Part shown: positions 56,779-64,000 of the stretch, in pieces
How positions within the stretch are numbered: the first letter of the stretch is position 1
How the letters are laid out: each line of letters begins with the position of its first letter
Origin: Ectobius pallidus
Taxonomy: Eukaryota > Arthropoda > Insecta > Blattodea > Ectobiidae
Length of the DNA stretch: 64,000 bases
Reading direction: 5' to 3'
NCBI GenBank assembly: GCA_964059195.1
Contig: CAXKWD010000002.1
Coordinates: forward strand, 50,184,923 to 50,248,922
The notes under the pieces: model-generated
Told to the model about the DNA's origin: nothing
Database searches by the model: none
The model's input: the letters and a program-made list of their open reading frames with translations, nothing else
Position numbers and translations under genes: made by a program

Positions 56779-58595
56779 TGCGCCATGTTGACGCATTAAT
56801 TGTCCCTGTAATTACCGCCATGGACGGAATAGACAAAAAATAATAAGAAAGATAGCGTTGATATTGTGTAAATTTAGAAAAGAGGGCTCTGTGTGAGGTT
56901 GAATGAGTAAATACTGTGCGCATGTGTAATGCTCGCGATGGTTGAAAGAGGCAGCCATCTTGGTTAGTCTCGAGGCAGTTGAAATTTGGCAGTGATAGTG
57001 TGTGGACGACCAGCTACTTGGGATCCGTTTAGGTGAGCACCATATATTATTTGTTTTTGGAAATTTTTGGATAATGTAAAATTACTTCGTGTGCTCACCA
57101 TTTTTGGCTTCTAAATTTATATTTTCGGCCATCTAAATTTCGCCATGGTTAGGTTCTGGCCTTTTGTGAAATTCTGTTCTGGACTTTGAAATTGGTCTCC
57201 ACCATTCGCGTTTTGAGATTATCAGTTATGCGAGTTTTTTATAATTTCGTTTAGTTGGGGCATTGGGTTTTAGCCTAGATTTTTCGCTCAGTTTATATAG
57301 TTCAGTTAGTAAATTATTAAATTTTTTATTGTGTTTTTGTGATTTGTTCTTCGGTGTTTAATTAGTATTGCATTTGTGCAAAAGAAAAAAGATTTATGAT
57401 CAACTGCCATTTTCGGCCGTTTACTTGAAATTTACAGAAAACCTTTTATGCCATCAAAACTTCAGAGCTTCACTCACATACATGTACATACTGGTAATGA
57501 GAATCAGAAATAATGCACGTGGCCTGATTGTTGTCTCAGTTAACTTGCTTTAAGCTTTATGCCATATAAATGTAGCTTATATTTAGCTTTCATTTGTAAG
57601 CACTGGCAATTTTCAATAATACAAGTTTTCAATGTTGATTGGAAGTTAGATGTCAGGTTATGATAGCTGTTGATCGTTTTGCATTACGGGAGTAAACCTA
57701 TTTTCTCTTTACGCACGGAGCTTTGACCCGTGTTTATCTGGTAATCTGTATTAAGCAATGCTTTCGTTCTTTTCTGTATGCTTGCAATCTAATTAGCGAC
57801 TAAACTCGTGGTGTAGTTAATTTTTTCTGTTGCCACTATAACGATGTCTCGCATTTCTTGCGTAAAAGCAACAATCATGCCATCATGTTTTATCTGAAAG
57901 CACGAAAACGGCAATAATAGTTTTTGCTGAAAGTAGAGTTCATTTCTAATTAAAGGGTCATTAGGCATCCTGTTTTACACTTAGATTTAAAATAGCAGTG
58001 ATATCTCGCTTAATAAAGGTTTAATTATCCTCACCGTTAAATAGGCCTACTGGCCTACTAAGCTGACATAGTTATAGTTTGTGCAGTAAATATTAATTCA
58101 CTTATGAATATGTATCAAATTATATCTTACTAATTATTCATTGTGATTTTCGTCAATACAGTTAATTAGACAGATTCACTTTTCACATGAAGTTTTAGTT
58201 AAGTTAGCTGCTATTATTGGCTTATGCAGGTATACAGTGTATTTACTGTATATTCCCTCACACTGTATCAAATAACCATAGCTTGTAGGCGTTTTTCATG
58301 CTGAAAACTAAATTATTGTCATTGAATATTTTGTTTAGGCCTATACATACGAACATTTTCTTACCATAGCCACACCTGTTATTACCTGTTGTATGGACTA
58401 AAGGCATAAAAGAAATAAAAGTTGTTATCCTTATCTAAATTTTCATTCAGTAATATTCTTACCATTTTGTTTACTTTATTTCTGCCACGCAATCGATCTT
58501 CGGGTAGCAAATACAAACTCCTTGCTTTCCAGATTCCCAGCTTTCTTTACATGCTTTTACTGGTAGCAAAGGCCTCTGAGGAAAACCCCGGCACA
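56779..58595 (+). repeat. 3' LTR
   Basis: 1817 bp, same length and sequence by eye as the 5' LTR, offset by 9409 bases throughout. Followed by the GTAC target duplication. The 114-codon minus-strand frame at 56579-56923 crosses the LTR edge and is not a gene. Confidence 0.95.
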
Positions 58596-58740
58596 GTACC
58601 CAAGAGTATTATTTCAAGGAATTTAAGAATTATCTTTAAAAAACGAAGGTTGATAGATGGATAAAAGAAACACGTTAATGTGATTTTTTGGAGGATAAGA
58701 TAATATATCACTGAATACATTTATAAAAGTAAAGGACGCT
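58596..58740 (+). repeat. Tandem array unit 3, right part
   Basis: Continues the unit interrupted at 47369, beginning with the duplicated GTAC. Compared with units 1 and 2 it has a few substitutions (TTGATAGATGG, TTAATGTG, TTTTTGGAGGA). Confidence 0.85.
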
Positions 58741-59029
58741 CACCTTAGGGCGAATAAGACAGATTGTACACCCCCCTTAAATGTGGATTTAAAAGTTAGA
58801 TTGGAAAACTTAAATTTTCCCGTAATGAATGTCAGCTATTGTCGACGCTTCAGTTTGTGTGTGGTAGCGAACATGTTAGAAATAGATACGAAAGAGTTTG
58901 TATTATTTAAATTTTATTTAACTCTCTCGTGACCAACGAACAAAAAGGATTTGTGCAATCTAATAAAACAAATCAAGGCTATTTTTTACTACAGTGTTCT
59001 CTGAAAGTTTCGTTTATAATATTTAAAAC
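58741..59029. other. No gene recognised
   Basis: Flanking sequence without supported features; ends with the TTTAAAAC target duplication of the next element. Confidence 0.35.
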
Positions 59030-59290
59030 CATAGGCGTAACCAGGCCGACCATATGGGGGGGGGTATAACATCCCGGGGGTCTGGGGAATATGGAAGAGA
59101 GGGGGGCTCAGGGGTCCTCCCCCGGAAAATTTTAAAAATTAAGATGCACAGTAACGAGTTTTAAGCTTCCCACGCTTTATACTCGTATTAAGTAATTTAT
59201 AAGACTTAAGAAAATTGTACAATTTTCCTTTTTTTAAATCAATGGGGGGGGGGTTCAAACCACCCCCAAAAAACCCTCGTTACGCCTCTG
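59030..59290. mobile_element. hAT MITE, 261 bp
   Basis: Left end CATAGGCGTAACCAGG; right end reversed CAGAGGCGTAACGAGG. The exact 8-bp duplication TTTAAAAC lies at 59022-59029 and 59291-59298. G-runs (GGGGGGGG) lie inside both ends. No coding region. The ends are related to 9021-10744 and the fragment at 12625. Confidence 0.85.
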
Positions 59291-59427
59291 TTTAAAACGG
59301 CGCTTTTGTATCTCTTCAAACATCCTGACTTTGATATGAGGATATTTGTGTGGTAGAAAACCCATTTGTCCGTTTTGTCAATGAAGTTTATGGTAATCAA
59401 ACTGTTTGTAAAAATGGGTTTGTTATA
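59291..59427. other. No gene recognised
   Basis: Short spacer between two elements. Confidence 0.3.
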
Positions 59428-60870
59428 CTTGATCCAAGATGTGTACGGAGCAAAATTTTTTTTTTTTAATTTATTCTGCAGATTTACAATCTGTTCAAAT
59501 ATGAACATTCAGTAAATGGTATAAATGTCACAGTCATGATATGAGAGCTGTAAAATACAACTCTTTAAGGTAAGTCATTGAATAACAACTCTTTAAGGTA
59601 AGTCACTGAATCGGAATGCCAAGTCTAAAATCTTATATCGATGTAAACGGTTGATTGAGGAACTATTGTCCAATAGATTAATGGCTAGGGAATTGGGATG
59701 ATTGTTTAGGCGTTGCTGGTATCGAATGCTGTACAAGGTGATTTCTTCTTTAATAGTAGGGATGTCCAGGTCGTGGTGTAATGTAGCATTGGAAACATAC
59801 CACGGTGCGTTAGCAAGTCGGCGAAGAGATTTGGATTCAAATCTTCTTAAGATGTCAATATTGGAATTGCTGGCAGTGCCCCAAAGCTGAAGTCCATATG
59901 TCCATACTGGCCTTATTATGGTCTTGTAAAGTATAACTTTATTATACAGGGATAGCTGAGATTGCTTATTTAATAACCAGTATAATTGTTGAAACTTTAG
60001 TTTGGCTTCTTTGCTTTTCGTAATAATGTGATGTCTCCAGGTTAGATGTACATCTAAATGAAAACCAAGGTATTTTACATGCTCTACAACTGGAATTTCT
60101 TCGTTATTTATTTGTATTCTTGGGCATTTTTCTCGGCGTAAAGAAAAAGACGGAGCAAAAGTAAACAACAGACTTGCCTTGACTAACTGTGTCCTGTCCT
60201 TTCATTAGATAATCGTATCAGCGCATACTTCACGATAATGCGACAAGCTCAGGCAGATGTTTACATCCATTCCGCACAAATCATATAATTATTTATATCT
60301 TATGTAATTGCGAAAACGTAAGTTCTGTTAAGTGAGTTGCTTGCTTTCGTATTTATATCATAGGCTTACATTTTTTACAACATATATCTAGCAAACAAGA
60401 TTTCATTTGTTTTTATCGTTGCCTTTGCAAACTTGATTCTGAAGAAAAAAACAAGCGACATAAGTTAATAAAGTCAAGACGTATTTTACAACATAATTAA
60501 TTCATTCATTGTACTTTTCATTTACATAATGTGTGATGAAGTACACCACACATTGTAAGTAAATGTAACAGGCATTAATATCATATAAGAAAATTGCCAG
60601 CCAGGGCCTTCAGAACTTACGTCGCCAGTAAAGAAACATACGAGGAAAAAGTTTGTCCTGCGGCGAGAAGATTCAGATTGTAAATATATACAAAACATTG
60701 GGAATCGAACCCGGGACCCTTGGCGCTTAGTCTAAAAAATAAAGTTCAATTGACTTTACTGTATGTAATCGACATAACAGTCTAAAAAATGAACTGTTGT
60801 GAACTGTGCTTTGTACTTTCACATTAGGTTGTTTACTTTTGCTCCTTAGGCCTACACATCTTGGATCAAG
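59428..60870. mobile_element. Tc1/mariner-type element carrying a nested LINE
   Basis: Inverted ends CTTGATCCAAGATGTGTA at 59428 and the exact complement ending at 60870, next to TA at 59426-59427 and 60871-60872. The inner part of the repeat (GGAGCAAAAGTAAAC) continues on both sides, but on the right a TAGGCCTA (60847-60854) is inserted. Without the LINE (59456-60149) it is about 740 bp, and it matches 36382-37190 but lacks that copy's transposase remnant. At the deletion point, 60699-60720 reads GGGAATCGAACCCGGGACCC, a minus-strand B-box-like sequence, possibly a SINE scrap. Confidence 0.75.
59456..60149 (-). pseudogene. 5'-truncated Jockey-like LINE, reverse transcriptase C-terminus
   Basis: The minus-strand frame ending at 59593 encodes about 185 residues of the RT thumb and C-terminal region: VKYLGFHLDVHLTWRHHI, IIRPVWTYGLQLWGTASNSN, RFESKSLRRLANAPWYVSN, ending LDLAFRFSDLP. 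The open frame starts upstream of the element in target DNA, so its first Met is not native. A 12-base A tail is at 59456-59467 (T on the plus strand). The 11-bp target duplication ACGGAGCAAAA lies at 59445-59455 and 60150-60160. The frame is intact, so the insertion is fairly recent, but the element is 5'-truncated and inactive. Confidence 0.88.
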
Positions 60871-60872
60871 TA

Positions 60873-61348
60873 TAGCTGGTAGGCTACGCACATGACCAAT
60901 CGTAGTTTTCTCAACCAAGGTGATATTCCTTTTCCCACAAGTTTTATTACCTTCCATGTGTTCGTGATGGTATTTTCGATCGCTCCATCTCACCACTCAG
61001 TTCAGTTCTTCATACATCACTTTGGCTTATACCCTGACGGAATAAACCTTATTTTATCTTCTCCACCGCTTATCACATCACTTTTCATACCAGACTTAGT
61101 TCTTTGTGCACAAGTTCCAAGAGCATCATACATTTCACACATACCCTAGTGAGAATTAGCATAATTATAGTGCTAGTAAAATTTCTGTTTTTCAAACTAC
61201 AAACAAGTTTTTATCTTTAGTGAAAAATTTGTAAAAAAAAAAAAAAAGTGTGTTTATATAGAATGAGATCCTTAAGGAGGAAATGGTGAATTTGCTAACT
61301 TTAACGAGTGTTTACATAAGTAGGCCTACTTGATCTTTTTGTGCACAC
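60873..61348. other. No gene recognised
   Basis: The 85-codon plus-strand frame at 60892-61149 is AT/CT-rich and has no recognisable domain. TAGGCCTA lies at 61321-61328. Confidence 0.35.
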
Positions 61349-62137
61349 ACATGTAATGTCCAACAGAGACAATAATCTGTGATTCATGAAAGCTTATATA
61401 TCTATTATAAATCCAGTAGCCTATAATATCCCTTCATTATTTGAAAATAAGCTACGAATAACAGAGGAAATAATATGTTTAAACCCGAATTCAGACACCT
61501 GGCTCGTTGTATTGTCCTGTTATGTCTGGCAGACCATTACGAATTCCACAACTGGGGTCAGTTTGATACAGTGGTTGTGGTGTGGTAAAGGCTGCACAGT
61601 TTGAGTGGAGGAAGGTGGTCTGAGTAAGATCAGCAGGGGGTAGGTAAACCAAATTAACCACCTCCCTGATTATAATCCATGCTTAACTATGTATTACAAT
61701 GCAGAACTTAATAAGATGTTTCTTGCACGCACGAGATTCTCTTCATTACGTACTGTGCTAAATATGGGTGGGCCAAAGAAACTCTGTTCATCTCAGAGTT
61801 CAAGACTACTAACATGCTACTATCTCTACCTTCAGTGCATGCATAAAAAAGATCTGTGATCCAGCCTAGGTTGTTGTCTCTCTAGATACTTTTTTTACGT
61901 TTTCTTTTAAGTCCAGCCAGACAAGTTATGCCATATGCAGCACTGTGAGGCACACTGGCTGTGAGGTAGACCATTAGGGCATTCAGTCATGGGAGAGAGG
62001 TTCCATCCGGCGCTGTGAATTGAAATCCGGCTTAGCTCAGTTGGTAGAGCATTGGCGCGAATAGCCAAAGGTCCTGGGTTCAAGTCCCAGTGTCGGAGGA
62101 ATTTTTCTCCTATAGTGTTCTCACGTACTGGATTTAT
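61349..62137 (+). repeat. Third copy of the tRNA-like repeat, with partial arm sequence
   Basis: 61349-61404 matches the right arm of the 34850 element (CATGTAATGTCCAACAGAGA through TTCATGAAAGCTT). 61965-62115 matches 35189-35345, including TCCATCCGGCGCTGTGAATTG and the tRNA-like unit. TATAAATCCAGTA (61405-61417) and TACTGGATTTATA (62125-62137) form a 13-bp inverted pair at the two ends. The middle (61418-61918) has no partner in the window. Confidence 0.6.
62026..62098 (+). pseudogene. tRNA-like unit 3 (SINE head or tRNA pseudogene)
   Basis: Identical over all 73 bases to the unit at 35248-35320, with the same atypical anticodon loop GCGAATA. The surrounding repeat is also conserved, but with more differences than the tRNA-like core. 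Confidence 0.6.
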
Positions 62138-62371
62138 AGCCTATGATTTTCAACCAAAAATGAAGTTTCTAACTTCTGTTGCTGAACAAAAATGTAATTC
62201 TTCCTTTATTATGTCAATAATTTTCCATATTCCTATTTTAATTTATCAATCAGACTTTCAAACATGGGTGTGCAGGAATGTATATTCCCCGCGTTGAAAG
62301 GCGCACATCACTTTTCTTAAATTTTTCATGATTTTAGACCAGAAAAAGACAAATTTTGTTTCATCCTACTG

Positions 62372-62822
62372 GCTAGGGAACTCACTTACTTGCTTACACA
62401 ATGACAATAGACAATTCCTAAGGAAGCTAAAGGAATATGATCAATTTATGGAATCCGGAGGTTCATTGCCGCGCTTACATGAGATCCCATTCAACCCTAT
62501 TTTGTGCGAACTCCATCGAACTATCCTTTGCAAATCTCACTTCCGTCAAATCACCCTAATATTGTTATCCTACGTCTAGGTCTTCCAACTGGTCTGTTCC
62601 CTTCGGGTCTCCCAGTCAATATTTTTTAGAGATGTCTTTTTTCCCCCATGCGTGCAACATGTCCAGCCCATATCTTCCGTGATTTCATTACCCTTTTTAT
62701 ACTCCGTGAAGAGTACAGGTTGTGAAGCTTATCATTATGCAGTTTTCTCCAGTCCCCGTTTTCATCTCTCTTAGATCCAAATATTTTTCAAAGCATTCTG
62801 TTTTCGAACACACTCAGATGAT
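62372..62822 (-). pseudogene. LINE 3' end (minus strand), decayed
   Basis: The reverse complement has the same order of blocks as 16990-17423: CATAATGATAAGCTTCACAA, then GTAATGAAATCACGGAAGAT, CATGTTGCACGCATGGGGG, GAAGGGAACAGACC and CAATGAACCTCCGGATTCC, ending in a GTAAGCAAGTAAGTGAG tail. It has several frame disruptions and no intact open frame. Confidence 0.75.
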
Positions 62823-64000
62823 GTCCTCCCTGAAGAGTAAGGGATCATGTCTCACCCTATGTCAGCGACCATGACGATGTCACTCTATGACCATAACAGG
62901 GAACTCTCTTGCTCGCCCTTAGTTTTCATCAGACTAAGGGTCATACCACTTGGCCAATAAACACCACATAGGCCTATATGATGTTTGCACAAATTATGTT
63001 AGGTGATGGCATATATAAAAAAAAGTTTGCGTGGGAACTGAGCAAGGCCACCTTCAATTAAATTCACAATTGAATAGCATCTACACGGAAACACCAGCTC
63101 AAATATTGTATTATATATTACATTTAAAAAAAACATAGTTTTATTATTGGTGGATACTTTAGCGTGTTACAATTCTATCTTCATTTGAATTTCTGGTGAA
63201 ATGGAAATCACGATTATGAGTAATGGTTCGTGTTGAAAGCTAATTTAATTTATAATTTACATAGACCATCCTTATGGTAATAATTTCATGTATGCTAATC
63301 TGTATTGTAATACACTTATATGATTTAATTAACGCACTGATAACTATGTAGATCATACGATTTTATTAAGTTGATTAGGTTACAGCTATTATTACATTTT
63401 ACAGCGATGTGCTCTGATTACCTAAATGACAAAAGATATCCCTTTCAAGCTGCCATTGTATTGGATAACACAGCTACGCTAGATATTGATATGATATTCA
63501 TTTTCACGTCATTGGAAACTACATCAGTTGGTGGTTAGTAAAAGCGTTAAATAAAAACAAATAAAGGTCCCACCTAAGCCCGCTGTGGAAATTACAAATT
63601 AAGCATCCACTGTGCTCCGTTCAAGTTATAATTAAAACAAACATTGTCAGTCATTTTTTTTTAATAAGAATACATTTTCATTGTGCACTTTTTCATATGC
63701 CTACATGCTTCTCTCTTTGCAAATAATATGTAATGGACTCTAACATTATTAGATTTTTTATTAAAACCTTTTTTTAATATTCCGTTCATGCAGTAAATGT
63801 ATTCCGAAAATTGTCAGTGATGTAAAAACCGTATGCTAAAATTTCGATTGACAAATATATGTCAAGTTGTTGTTGTTCTGTTATGATAATACAGTAGTTA
63901 TCATTTGACAAAAGCCCAAACTCTACATCAAAACGCTTATTGTTAGTCACTTATCATTGACGTTACACATCAACGTATAGACCAAATGTTCTACAGTTCA
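62823..64000. other. No gene recognised
   Basis: No supported coding region, RNA gene or element boundary. TAGGCCTA lies at 62969-62976. Confidence 0.4.

Larger units (their letters stand above)
47370..58595 (+). mobile_element. Ty3/gypsy LTR retrotransposon, full length (11.2 kb)
   Basis: It has two LTRs of exactly 1817 bp starting TG and ending CA, 4-bp target duplications GTAC (47366-47369 and 58596-58599), a primer binding site, gag, pol in the order protease, reverse transcriptase, RNase H, integrase, and a polypurine tract. That pol order marks Ty3/gypsy rather than Copia. Integrase wording such as YYPQPSHAERFN suggests a lineage near Osvaldo/Ulysses, an impression from memory. The matching LTRs imply recent insertion. 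No intact env-like gene. The reverse transcriptase has an unusual catalytic motif, so this copy's own activity is in doubt. Confidence 0.93.

Noticed and set aside
60727..60996. 89-codon minus-strand frame
   Set aside because: It spans the right end of a transposon and unrelated flank, with no recognisable domain.
1482..62976. TAGGCCTA as back-to-back insect telomere units (TTAGG/CCTAA)
   Set aside because: Only a minority of sites have the outer T and A of TTAGGCCTAA; many read ATAGGCCTAC. The conserved core is the 8-mer, and the empty sites show TA rather than telomere repeats.

Overview
The window reads as non-coding chromosomal DNA of an insect, most likely a cockroach or close relative (Blattodea). 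That placement is inferred from a CCHamide-2 neuropeptide gene of insect type, the AT-rich composition and the mix of transposable elements; no marker gene in the window proves it. The only host gene I can support is the 3' part of CCHamide-2 on the minus strand: the exon with the mature peptide (7165-7403) is joined by a 1.5 kb intron to a short terminal exon (5590-5631). I did not find its signal-peptide exon with confidence.

Almost everything else is mobile or repetitive DNA. From left to right: hAT-type elements and MITEs at 1-12.7 kb (several with 8-bp target duplications), including a hAT element nested in a foldback element inside the CCHamide-2 intron, and a broken LINE reverse transcriptase at 7.9-8.8 kb. 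At 12-29 kb there are long microsatellites, LINE 3' ends, a dispersed family ('Repeat A'), a rearranged mariner and a 490-bp purine tract. At 29-47 kb there are Helitron-type elements, a pogo-like MITE, a palindromic element built around tRNA-like sequences, a Tc1/mariner-type element with a transposase remnant, further hAT and mariner MITEs, and tRNA-derived SINEs.

The largest unit is an apparently very young Ty3/gypsy LTR retrotransposon at 47370-58595. It has two 1817-bp LTRs with no difference seen by eye, GTAC target duplications, an initiator-Met-type primer binding site, gag, pol and a polypurine tract. It landed in the third copy of a ~170-bp tandem repeat, so an undisturbed target lies next door. 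gag and pol are in the same frame, separated by one UGA that is followed by a stem-loop, and the reverse transcriptase has YLDE in place of YxDD. After pol lie 2.6 kb without an intact gene but with broken coding-like frames.

At 58.6-64 kb there is a hAT MITE, a Tc1/mariner-type element carrying a 5'-truncated Jockey-like LINE, a third tRNA-like repeat copy, and a decayed LINE 3' end.

The most unusual signal cuts across these features. The palindrome TAGGCCTA occurs 27 times exactly in this AT-rich window. In three places where a homologous copy is present for comparison, the other copy has only TA at that point, so the motif looks like a recurrent 6-bp insertion at TA dinucleotides.
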